A stretch of 43,552 nt of DNA from an uncultured Ruminococcus sp. (GTDB lineage Bacteria; Bacillota; Clostridia; Oscillospirales; Acutalibacteraceae). Of this stretch, positions 15,355 to 23,176 are shown piece after piece. Every line of letters starts with the position of its first letter. Position 1 is the first letter of the stretch. The stretch covers positions 1 through 43,552 of the forward strand of contig CACXMR010000029.1 in NCBI GenBank assembly GCA_902768825.1, in the 5' to 3' direction. The notes under the pieces are model-generated. The model did no database searches. It was not told the origin of the DNA and saw only the letters and a list, made by a program, of their open reading frames with translations. The translations under genes were made by a program, and so were the position numbers.

Positions 15355-18267
15355 ATGTCAGTTTTTAAGTGTAAAATGTGCGGCAATGACATTGATATAA
15401 CGGGCGGCACAACCGTCTGTGAGTGTGAGTATTGCGGCACTGAACAAACTGTCCCCGATGTCAGTGATAATAAAATAAGGTCTGTATTTATCCGGGCAAA
15501 TATTCTCCGCCTGAAGGGGTCCTTTGATAAGGCTGCACAGCTCTATACGAAGCTTCTTCCGGTTTGCCCAAAGGAACCGGAGGTAAGCTGGGGACTCCTG
15601 CTCTGCAAGTATGGTGTGGAATATGTGGAGGATCCCAGAACCTTTGACATCTCTCCCGTGTGCCGCAGACCCTCGGAGGAGAATGTCCTTGAGGACGAGC
15701 TGTATAAGAAGGTTATGCAGCTTGCTCACTCGGCTCAGCGTGAGATATATGAGGAAGAGGCTAAGAAGATCGAGAGTACCCGAAGGGCTGTTATCGACAG
15801 AGCCTCATCGGAGAAGTCCTCGGAGGTATTCATCAGCTGCCTTGACTCGGATAAAGCGGCTGTCAGTGCCGCCAGGGAAATATGTGCGGGACTTCGCCAA
15901 AAAGGAAAAACCGTGTTCTGCGCCGCTGTTGATTTAAAGGACAAGCCCCGGTCCGAAAGAGAACCTATGATTTATGCGGCTCTTAACAGTGCGGAGATAA
16001 TGCTTGTTCTTGGCAATGAAGCAGGAAGCTTCATTGATCCGGGAATCAGGAATGAATGGGTGCGCTTTTTGAGGCTTGCCGAACAGGACAACAGGAGAGT
16101 GCTTGTTCCCTGCTACGGTAACATGGATGTCTATGAGATGCCCGAGGAGCTTGCCCGGCTCAATTTCAGGAGAATGGACAAGCAGGGCTTTGTTGAAAGC
16201 GTGACAGGAGATGTTCTGTCCGGCAGCGTCAGAAATCCGGAGGCTTCAACATCCCAGGAAAGAGTTGTCCCTGAAGAGAAGCCTGCTGTACAGGTTAGCA
16301 AAGCAGAGGACGAAAGGGACGTTGTAGCGGGAGATATCGGCAATGGCTTTGTGCAGGACAAGCCAAAGGTACTGCACACTGAAGAAAGCAAGCAATCTGC
16401 CAAAGAAGAAAAGCCGGTAATTGAAGATAAGCCTGCCAAAGAGGAAAAGCCGGTAATTGAAGATAAGCCTGCCAAAGAAGAAAAACCCGTCATAGAGGAA
16501 AAGCCGATCATTGAAGAAAAGCCTGTCACCAAGGAAACAGCCCCTGTTACAAAGCTGACCATCCCTGATGCTGCGGCTGCCGCCGACCCGAATCCTGATT
16601 ATGCAGAGGCGATGAAGCTGTTAAGGACCTTCAACCCTGACAGCGACGACCTTGTGCAGGAAAAGGAACTGCTGACTAAGGTAAAGGACCGTTTGTCAGC
16701 AATACCGGATTATAAAAATTCACTCAGGTACATAATGGCCTGCAATGACAGGATAAAGGAGATTGACTATCAGAGAGCGGTTGCCTGCTATGGCATGGGA
16801 AACATGAACGAGGCATGGCTCATCAACAACAGAAATGCCTTTATTGCCCTGGGAGATTATAAGGAATCTGCCGAATACGCCAGGATGTGCGATGAGCGCA
16901 TAAGGATGATGCAATACGACGAGTCATACAAGCTCTATGATTTTGCGGAAAAGAACATAACGCTGAATAAGCACCTGACTGCGCCTATATTGAAGCAGTC
17001 GATAGATGATCTGGAAAAGGCAAAGGCATTATTTATCAAGTTAAAGGATTATAAGAAGTCCGAGGATTACCTCAAAAAGCTCAATGTGCTGCTCGAGGAT
17101 GCAAACGAGAGCTACACCGAGATGTGCAGGCAGGCGGTCTATGAAAAGAGCAAGGCTGCCAAGAAGCGCAAGCTTATTGCTATTATCGGCACTTCGATAG
17201 TGGCTGCGGCTATAGTTGTTTCGGGAGTGCTGACCACGGTGCTGTATATCATACCCGAATCAAAATACAACAATGCGTTGTCACTGATGGACGAGGGAAT
17301 GTATAATAAGGCCGCTGATGTGTTTGACGAGCTGGGGGATTACAAGGATTCCCATAAAAAGAAGATCTCCGCTCTTGCACTTAATGCCTTTACTGGATTG
17401 TCCGATAGCCAAAAGTCCGACATCAGGGCAAGGGGACGGATTATCTCTTCCGGACAGGTCTTTGCCGCAACACCGCTGATAATCGGCGTCAAGCCCGACG
17501 GGACTGTCGCCGCCGTTGGTGCGGACAATGAGGGCATGAAAGCGGTTAGCGGCTGGAACGGTATTACATCCCTGTCAGTAAGGAAGGGGCATATCGTCGG
17601 CCTGAAGACTGACGGCACTGTATTGGCTGCCGGCAATAACGAATATGGTCAGTGCGATGTTTCCGGCTGGACGGGTGTGGTGGAGATAGCCGCCGGCTCG
17701 TACCACACTGTGGGACTGATGGCAAACGGCACTGTGGCCGCTGTGGGAAGCACTACCTATGGACAGTGTAATGTATCCGGTTGGAAGAATATAAAGGCAA
17801 TAGCAGCCGGAGATGATTATACAGCGGGCCTGACAGGAAACGGCACGGTGCTTGTGACCAGGATAACGGTGCCTGATGACGCAATGCAGTATGACACCTC
17901 CTCATGGAGTGACGTTGTGGCTATATCAGCAGGTGACGACCATCTGGTGGGGCTCAAAGCTGACGGCACTGTCTGTGCTGTGGGTCTTAACGATTCAGGT
18001 CAGTGCGATGTTTCCGATTGGACAGGTATTGTTGCGATCTCAGCGGGCAGCGCCCACACGGTAGGACTCAGGGCGGATGGTACTGTGGTTGCTGTGGGAA
18101 ACAATTATTCCGGCAAGTGCAGTGTATCCGACTGGACTGATATTGTAGCGATCAATGCCGGATACGATCATACTCTCGGATTGAGAGCAGACGGTACGGT
18201 CCTGGCTACCGGCAACACCGGCACAGCCGAGGCGGTGTTGTCCTCCTGGCATCTCAAAAATTCATGA
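15355..18267 (+). CDS. Zinc-ribbon/TIR/transmembrane/RCC1-repeat protein
   Basis: A 970-residue protein starting at ATG 15355 behind GGAGG. Order of parts: zinc ribbon (Cys6, Cys9, Cys24, Cys27); a TPR-like helical region (about 35-150); a TIR domain (about 155-285) with VFISC, the EPMIYAALNSAEIM stretch and Glu234 in RNEWVRFL, matching the catalytic Glu of NADase TIR domains; a charged linker with 12-residue repeats; more helical GDYK[ED]S units; one membrane helix (about 606-633); a further TPR-like unit; then seven RCC1-like repeats. The KKRK just before the helix puts the N-terminus inside by the positive-inside rule, so the TIR domain is cytoplasmic and the propeller outside. NAD+ cleavage triggered by an external signal is inferred. 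It stands alone between its own promoter and a terminator. Confidence 0.85.
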   Translation: MSVFKCKMCGNDIDITGGTTVCECEYCGTEQTVPDVSDNKIRSVFIRANILRLKGSFDKAAQLYTKLLPVCPKEPEVSWGLLLCKYGVEYVEDPRTFDISPVCRRPSEENVLEDELYKKVMQLAHSAQREIYEEEAKKIESTRRAVIDRASSEKSSEVFISCLDSDKAAVSAAREICAGLRQKGKTVFCAAVDLKDKPRSEREPMIYAALNSAEIMLVLGNEAGSFIDPGIRNEWVRFLRLAEQDNRRVLVPCYGNMDVYEMPEELARLNFRRMDKQGFVESVTGDVLSGSVRNPEASTSQERVVPEEKPAVQVSKAEDERDVVAGDIGNGFVQDKPKVLHTEESKQSAKEEKPVIEDKPAKEEKPVIEDKPAKEEKPVIEEKPIIEEKPVTKETAPVTKLTIPDAAAAADPNPDYAEAMKLLRTFNPDSDDLVQEKELLTKVKDRLSAIPDYKNSLRYIMACNDRIKEIDYQRAVACYGMGNMNEAWLINNRNAFIALGDYKESAEYARMCDERIRMMQYDESYKLYDFAEKNITLNKHLTAPILKQSIDDLEKAKALFIKLKDYKKSEDYLKKLNVLLEDANESYTEMCRQAVYEKSKAAKKRKLIAIIGTSIVAAAIVVSGVLTTVLYIIPESKYNNALSLMDEGMYNKAADVFDELGDYKDSHKKKISALALNAFTGLSDSQKSDIRARGRIISSGQVFAATPLIIGVKPDGTVAAVGADNEGMKAVSGWNGITSLSVRKGHIVGLKTDGTVLAAGNNEYGQCDVSGWTGVVEIAAGSYHTVGLMANGTVAAVGSTTYGQCNVSGWKNIKAIAAGDDYTAGLTGNGTVLVTRITVPDDAMQYDTSSWSDVVAISAGDDHLVGLKADGTVCAVGLNDSGQCDVSDWTGIVAISAGSAHTVGLRADGTVVAVGNNYSGKCSVSDWTDIVAINAGYDHTLGLRADGTVLATGNTGTAEAVLSSWHLKNS
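16399..16542 (+). repeat. 36-base tandem repeat in the TIR linker
   Basis: Near-identical 36-base units start at 16399, 16435 and 16471, followed by a decayed copy. They encode AKEEKPVIEDKP-type Pro/Glu/Lys repeats, expected to form an extended charged spacer between the TIR domain and the helical part. Confidence 0.9.
17482..18246 (+). repeat. Seven RCC1-like repeats
   Basis: The (D/N)GT(V) signature recurs with codons starting at 17497, 17611, 17725, 17839, 17962, 18076 and 18190. The spacing is 114 bases (38 residues) except for one unit of 123. Each unit carries a HxVGL-type strand, DGTV, an AxGxNxxGQC-type turn and a W-based strand. Seven copies fit one closed seven-bladed propeller. 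Confidence 0.85.
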
Positions 18268-18276
18268 CAGGTCAGA

Positions 18277-18299
18277 GGGACTTTTTGGAAAAAGTCTCC
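18277..18299. other. Hairpin without T tract
   Basis: GACTTTTT (18279-18286) and AAAAAGTC (18289-18296) form an 8-bp perfect stem with a 2-base loop just after the TIR gene, but no T run follows. It may stabilise the 3' end of the mRNA. It resembles, in sequence, the terminator at 33060. Confidence 0.4.
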
Positions 18300-18359
18300 C
18301 CGAAAACGCTGTCCCCGGCTGATAGTTAATCCGGAACATCAACAATATATTTATCTAAT

Positions 18360-18392
18360 GTCCTGATTCCGTTAGGGGTCAGGACTTTTTTT
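18360..18392 (+). terminator. Rho-independent terminator after the TIR gene
   Basis: GTCCTGA (18360-18366) pairs with TCAGGAC (18379-18385), followed by seven T. It separates unit B from unit C. Confidence 0.9.
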
Positions 18393-18449
18393 ATGCTTAT
18401 GCCGGGCTTTCTGCGCTGTTTGTGTGATCGCTGCGGGGTGCCTGGGGTA

Positions 18450-18478
18450 TTGACATGATAGATATTTTAATCTATAAT
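18450..18478 (+). promoter_or_regulatory. Consensus sigma-A promoter of unit C
   Basis: TTGACA at 18450-18455, a 17-base spacer, and TATAAT at 18473-18478: a perfect match to both consensus hexamers. It lies 66 bases before the Hsp70-like gene and has no other promoter of this quality downstream until 27971. Confidence 0.9.
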
Positions 18479-18544
18479 TTACTAATAGGGTTAAAAAATT
18501 TAATCATAATATAACAAAAGTAAGTTAAAAAGGAGGGGGTCAGC

Positions 18545-20368
18545 TTGGCAGATGATATCGCCGGAAGAATGGTCAGGGTAATAGGAATTGACTTTGGTAC
18601 CTCATCGACCTATATGAGCGTGAAACGATATGACCCCGACAACCCTACAGAGGATAGCTTTAACTATATCCCGGTTTCCTTTGAGCACGGCGAATCCAAG
18701 GGCAGACTGATCTCGGTTATCAGAGAAAACAGTGATGGGACACTGGATTTCGGCAGGGTGGCAAACGAGGAAGCTGACGGGTCTGTTGTATACAGCAATT
18801 TCAAGATGAACCTGGAAAGCCCCGATGAAGCGCTGAGGGAAAAAAGCCGTTTCCTTGTGAGGGAACTGTTCAAGTATCTTCACAAGGTGTATGAGCAGCA
18901 GAAGAATCAGCTTGGAGAAAAAAGTGATATTATAGAAACAAATATCTCATATCCGGTCAAGTGGCAGAGAAGCACCGCAGACTTTATGATAAACGCAGCA
19001 AGGGATGCTGGGTTTATAAATGTCACAGGCATAGACGAGGCGACGGCGGCAGTTACGACAGTGCTGTCAAGGAGCTTTGATGATTTTGCGGTTGCCAACA
19101 TGATCTCACCTGAAAAGCCGGGTTATATCCTGCTTGTGGACATGGGTGCCGGAACTACTGATCTTGCACTGTGCAGATATTCCTTTGAGGCCGATGAAAA
19201 GGGAGATATCAAGGCAAACTCACTGAATGTGGAGATAATCACCTGCTGGCCGGTGGGTGAGGATGACCCGACCTTCGGCGGCAGGGAGATAGACCAGCTG
19301 CTTGGCAGGGAGATAGACCAACTGCTTGCTGGTTATATAGAGGATTTCCTGAAGAGGATCGTTGCGCCGGAGCTGAGGGGCTATGTGTCAAATCTCGTGA
19401 GCGTGGGAAACAACGTCAAGCTCTGGAAGGAAAACAATGTGTCCGCCAATCTGAATAAGGACAAGGCGGTGACCGTGTGCGGATTTATCAGGGCTTACCT
19501 CGGAACTGCCGGGGTGAAGTTTCCGCCCGTGACGAGAAAGGACTTTGAGACCCTTATCGAGGATAAGCTCAGGGATTATGTTTATCTTATCATGGGCTGC
19601 CTTGAAAAAGCAGGTACAATAGATAAGGACTTCAAGGACCGTGGGCTTGATCTGGTGATACTTGCAGGAGGACACAGCTCCTGGTATTTTGCAAAGGATA
19701 TCATCGACGGGACTATGGAGGGGCGGCTGGAACACGCCACCCTTGCGAGGATAAGGGAGGAGAAGGACAGGGTGTTCACTCTGCCAAACCCTCAGGCGAC
19801 AGTTGTGCTGGGTCTGATGTACCGCAGACTGCTGTCCTCCATTACCCTGAAGAAATCCGATATGATTGATGATTCCTGGGTGGAGCTGCTTAAAACTGCG
19901 GTTCCTGACCCGGAATTTTACTCCGAGCTTCAGGGCAGCGGAGAAAACATAGCTATTTACACAGCGGCAAAGAAATTTACTCTGAGTTATGATTTTCATG
20001 CACCTCAGGAGGCCTTTTACCATATTTCTGTTGGGGACTCAAATCAGAGAGTGTATGATATGTTTTATAACAAACACTTTTTCGCAGACAAGAATAAGGA
20101 GATCTGCTTCTGCGCTGAAAAGGATGACGGATCCATGTGCGGATTTGCGGTTACCTCCTATGGAATATACTATGAGACGTTTCTTAGCCTGAGGTGCATA
20201 CCCTGGGAGACGTTTATCTATTCTATGCTCAGCTATTCCGGCTGGAATTCGGATAAGATATCGGTGGGATCCATCGTCCTGCCTGTCCACAGCAGCAGCG
20301 TCCCGCTGTGTATGGATTATTTGCAGAGAATGCAGACCCACATTATGTCAAAGCTTATGGGCAGCTGA
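18545..20368 (+). CDS. Hsp70-like actin-fold ATPase
   Basis: A 607-residue protein with TTG start at 18545, chosen because GGAGG lies 8 bases upstream; ATG 18569 has a poor ribosome site. It contains the ASKHA nucleotide-binding fold: IGIDFGTSST near residue 15 (phosphate 1), VDMGAGTTDLA near 200 (phosphate 2), and ILAGGHSSW near 375 (adenosine). The last 140 or so residues match no Hsp70 substrate-binding domain that I recognise, so it is a divergent Hsp70-like ATPase and not dnaK. An 8-residue tandem duplication (GREIDQLL twice) sits in the helix after the FGG motif. It is the first gene of unit C. The C39-like gene starts 38 bases after it. An ATP-dependent chaperone or switch role within the system is inferred. 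Confidence 0.85.
   Translation: MADDIAGRMVRVIGIDFGTSSTYMSVKRYDPDNPTEDSFNYIPVSFEHGESKGRLISVIRENSDGTLDFGRVANEEADGSVVYSNFKMNLESPDEALREKSRFLVRELFKYLHKVYEQQKNQLGEKSDIIETNISYPVKWQRSTADFMINAARDAGFINVTGIDEATAAVTTVLSRSFDDFAVANMISPEKPGYILLVDMGAGTTDLALCRYSFEADEKGDIKANSLNVEIITCWPVGEDDPTFGGREIDQLLGREIDQLLAGYIEDFLKRIVAPELRGYVSNLVSVGNNVKLWKENNVSANLNKDKAVTVCGFIRAYLGTAGVKFPPVTRKDFETLIEDKLRDYVYLIMGCLEKAGTIDKDFKDRGLDLVILAGGHSSWYFAKDIIDGTMEGRLEHATLARIREEKDRVFTLPNPQATVVLGLMYRRLLSSITLKKSDMIDDSWVELLKTAVPDPEFYSELQGSGENIAIYTAAKKFTLSYDFHAPQEAFYHISVGDSNQRVYDMFYNKHFFADKNKEICFCAEKDDGSMCGFAVTSYGIYYETFLSLRCIPWETFIYSMLSYSGWNSDKISVGSIVLPVHSSSVPLCMDYLQRMQTHIMSKLMGS
19280..19327 (+). repeat. 24-base in-frame tandem duplication
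   Basis: Two copies of a 24-base unit (19280-19303 and 19304-19327) differ at one base and encode GREIDQLL twice. The near identity suggests a recent duplication. Confidence 0.95.
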
Positions 20369-20406
20369 TTACAGAGACAGATCACTATAACAAGGAGGCA
20401 AAAAAT

Positions 20407-22497
20407 ATGTATGAGGATTTTGAAGCGGAAGTCAGGGTTCCGGAGCAGCACACCGAAATGATGGACGTTCCACAGGTGACCCAGGACCAGCCATGCGATA
20501 CCGGTTCTGCTTTTGCTGAGTATGACAGCATCAGGAACGAGGTTATCGAGATCACCGAAAACCCCGCAGCGGTAGTCTATGGTCTTGAGGGCAATGATCT
20601 GCCTGAGGGAGTAAACGCCACAGCCTATGAGTATACAAAGGGTGACTATGACGTATTCAGGTCGAGGCTGATGGACCTTGACGGTGACGGTATCTATGAG
20701 ACAACGGAGATCACCCGCATAGGCGCTTTCGGTCCTAATGCCGTGATTTATAGAAGAGATCTGGACGGAGACGGCAGGACCGACAGGGAGGATGAGTTCC
20801 ATTTCAGCTCCTCAGTAAGCTATGACATTGCGTCTAACTCAATGAAGGAGACTGTCCACGTTGTTGACAGAGTAGTGCGTGTTGATTCCGACCGTGACGG
20901 AAGCTTTGACGTGATACAGCTCCAGATAAACGATAAGCCACTGAATCGTGAGGGCTTCAACAGCAGATACTTCCATGCTGAGGGTTCTATGGTCGTGGAC
21001 GAGAGCACCGGAGAATGGCGCAAGGTCATCGAAGCTCCCACCACTAAGGAACAGCTTGACCAAAGGGAAGCTGATATGGCAAGGGTTACGGAGGCTCTTA
21101 ATACTACCGGAGCTGCCGTCTATGATGATACAGATTTCACCGAGGATGATGACGTCGCTGAGGATGAGAGCACGGTCTATACAACCGAGCAATCAGAGCG
21201 TAACGACTTTATTGAGGACACCGAGCCTGAGGATGCTGACGAGGACGAGGATATCGAAGACAGCACAGAGGACACTGAAACCGATGATGCTGAGGATAAA
21301 CCCCCTGTCGTTACAACCGAGCAATCAGAGCGTAACGATTTTATAGAGGACACCGAGCCTGAGGATGCTGACGAGGACGAGGTTGTCGAAGACAGCACAG
21401 AGGACACTGAAACCGAAGATGCTGAGGATAAAACCCCTGTCGTTACAACCGAGCAATCAGAGCGTAACGACTTTATAGAGGACACCGAGCCTGAGGATGC
21501 TGACGATGACGAGGATATCGAAGACAGCACTGAGGATACGGAATCAACTGACGAGGCAGGGGATGACAAGGGCGACGAAGCTGATGACGCAGAGGGTATG
21601 TCCATATCCGGCGATACCGCCTATGGGGATGTGAATGTTTTAGTGAACGAAACTGCGGATACCAACGGCGATGGCTTTGAGGATTACGGCAAATTCAAGT
21701 ATAGCATGGACACAAACGGCGACGGTGTGGATGAGATCTATTACTGGGAGACCTATGACCTGGATGCAGACGGATATGTAGATACCGTTAATGTGCTTGC
21801 CGACCTTGACAGCGACGGACGCTATGAGAGCGCCGAGCAGTATTCCTTTGACGCATCAAGCCTCAACTATGAGCTTGTGCAGAGCATTGATCTGTCTGAC
21901 CCGGAGAGAGGCACCTATTCCTTTGAGCTTGACAGCTTTGATCCTTCGAGCGCTGATATGTCAAAGGTGGATGGCAACCCCGGCGATGTGATGGATCTCT
22001 GGGAGTATCAGGGTGATTCCTTCCGGTGCGCCATCTATTCACAGAAATTCATCATTGAAGAGTTTACCGGCGTGGAACTGGACATAGAGGATCTGGTCAG
22101 CTTTGCAAAGCAGGAGGGCTGGTTCAGCGATAACGGAGGAACCTCGCCTGAGGATCTTAACAAAATACTTGATGCCTACGGGATAGACAACGAAATGGGC
22201 TATAATTATGATATATCCGATATACAGACCGCTCTGCAGAAGGGCGACAAAGTGATCGTTGCACTTGACAGCGGAGAATACTGGATGGGTGAGAGCAATG
22301 ATATATATGCTCCTGTTGACGGTGCAGATCATGCTGTTGAGGTAATAGGCCTTGACTGGAGCGACCCGGAGAAGCCCATGGTCATACTTAACGATTCCGG
22401 CGCAATGACCGGAAAGGGCGAGATGGTACCGGTGGATACCTTCATGGCGGCATGGGGAGACAGCGAACACTTAGCCGTGATTGCCCACAGAAAATGA
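20407..22497 (+). CDS. C39-like papain-fold protein with calcium-type loops and acidic repeats
   Basis: This 696-residue protein starts at ATG 20407, behind AAGGAGG 8 bases upstream; the frame is open further upstream inside the Hsp70-like gene, but without a ribosome site. Residues 90-180 hold EF-hand or dockerin-type loops (DLDGDGIYETTE, DLDGDGRTDRED, DSDRDGSFD), and more lie at 415-480 (DTNGDGFED, DLDADGYVD, DLDSDGRYE). Between them are three 44-residue acidic repeats. The last 160 residues look like a C39-type cysteine peptidase: Gln535 and Cys541 in QGDSFRC, His642 in ADHAVEV, and Asn662/Asp663 in LNDSG. No signal peptide or membrane helix is visible, so it may act in the cytoplasm. Peptidase activity, possibly controlled by Ca2+, is inferred from these residues only. 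Confidence 0.75.
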   Translation: MYEDFEAEVRVPEQHTEMMDVPQVTQDQPCDTGSAFAEYDSIRNEVIEITENPAAVVYGLEGNDLPEGVNATAYEYTKGDYDVFRSRLMDLDGDGIYETTEITRIGAFGPNAVIYRRDLDGDGRTDREDEFHFSSSVSYDIASNSMKETVHVVDRVVRVDSDRDGSFDVIQLQINDKPLNREGFNSRYFHAEGSMVVDESTGEWRKVIEAPTTKEQLDQREADMARVTEALNTTGAAVYDDTDFTEDDDVAEDESTVYTTEQSERNDFIEDTEPEDADEDEDIEDSTEDTETDDAEDKPPVVTTEQSERNDFIEDTEPEDADEDEVVEDSTEDTETEDAEDKTPVVTTEQSERNDFIEDTEPEDADDDEDIEDSTEDTESTDEAGDDKGDEADDAEGMSISGDTAYGDVNVLVNETADTNGDGFEDYGKFKYSMDTNGDGVDEIYYWETYDLDADGYVDTVNVLADLDSDGRYESAEQYSFDASSLNYELVQSIDLSDPERGTYSFELDSFDPSSADMSKVDGNPGDVMDLWEYQGDSFRCAIYSQKFIIEEFTGVELDIEDLVSFAKQEGWFSDNGGTSPEDLNKILDAYGIDNEMGYNYDISDIQTALQKGDKVIVALDSGEYWMGESNDIYAPVDGADHAVEVIGLDWSDPEKPMVILNDSGAMTGKGEMVPVDTFMAAWGDSEHLAVIAHRK
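21181..21576 (+). repeat. 132-base tandem repeat, three copies
   Basis: Nearly identical units begin at 21181, 21313 and 21445 (period 132 bases, 44 residues). Each starts TTEQSERNDFIEDTEPEDAD and continues with mostly Asp and Glu. Such repeats can change in copy number by slippage or recombination and would form a long acidic spacer. Confidence 0.95.
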
Positions 22498-22544
22498 TCG
22501 TAAATAAAAGCATCAAAGTATAAGAGACGGACAGGAGGATCACT

Positions 22545-23075
22545 ATGTCTGAATATATAAAAATGAATGAAATACTTGCTCAGATAAGGACGAGCAAGCC
22601 TTTCCGCAGCCTGCCGCTGGGCTATGTCAGCGGTTATCCCGTTGTTACAGTAAAAAACGGCCGTGTGTGTGCGGTCGTTCCCTTCCTGAGGTACAGAATC
22701 ACAGGTGAAAAGGACAAGACTCAGGTTTTCCCCATATGTTACCTTTTTACCTATGCAGTAAAGGATCAGGTCATAGTATCGGTTGAGGACCTCAGAAAAA
22801 ACAAGGCATTTGAGGGAGTGGACTTTGCCCGCCCTATCGGGTATTTCCGCCACGAGGCGATACAGGATCTCACAAAGGAAGAGTACAGGGAGAAGCAGCA
22901 GGAACTGTATGCTCTCTATGACAGCTTTATTGCGGCTCTCATCGACGGGGAGAAATATCCTGTACAGTCACTGAAAAAAGCTCAGGAGCTTTTTGGTCTC
23001 CTGGTTGAGCCATGCCTGAAGCCCTTTTATGAGACCCTTTATCCTAATTTTTACAAAAACATTATCAAATCATAA
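22545..23075 (+). CDS. Hypothetical protein, 176 residues
   Basis: ATG 22545 follows a GGAGG site. I do not recognise the family. The protein is soluble and of mixed alpha/beta composition, with a strand-rich first half (YPVVTV, VCAVVPFLRYRI) and a helical, Tyr-rich second half (YREKQQELYALYDSFIAALI). No signal peptide, zinc site or membrane segment is present. It lies 47 bases after the C39-like gene and about 100 bases before the HerA-like ATPase in the same direction, so it is probably a dedicated partner of unit C. Confidence 0.8.
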   Translation: MSEYIKMNEILAQIRTSKPFRSLPLGYVSGYPVVTVKNGRVCAVVPFLRYRITGEKDKTQVFPICYLFTYAVKDQVIVSVEDLRKNKAFEGVDFARPIGYFRHEAIQDLTKEEYREKQQELYALYDSFIAALIDGEKYPVQSLKKAQELFGLLVEPCLKPFYETLYPNFYKNIIKS

Positions 23076-23176
23076 CCCTGTTAATTCTGGTTTTACAGGA
23101 ATAGTGTGGAGCCTTTTTGACTGTAAGGAAGCGCTCCCCCAGTAACAGACCCAAAGAAAAGGAGGTACAGATAGAT

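Noticed and set aside
16399-16542. CRISPR-like short repeats
   Set aside because: The 36-base units are adjacent without spacers and are in-frame coding repeats.
18277-18299. Terminator directly after the TIR gene
   Set aside because: No T tract follows; a full terminator lies at 18360.
21177-21605. Ser-rich minus-strand open frame opposite the acidic repeats
   Set aside because: It is the mirror of Glu/Asp codons in the 132-base repeats, with no ribosome site.
23117-23176. TTG start of the HerA-like gene
   Set aside because: AAGGAGG just before ATG 23177 marks the start; the extension has no ribosome site.
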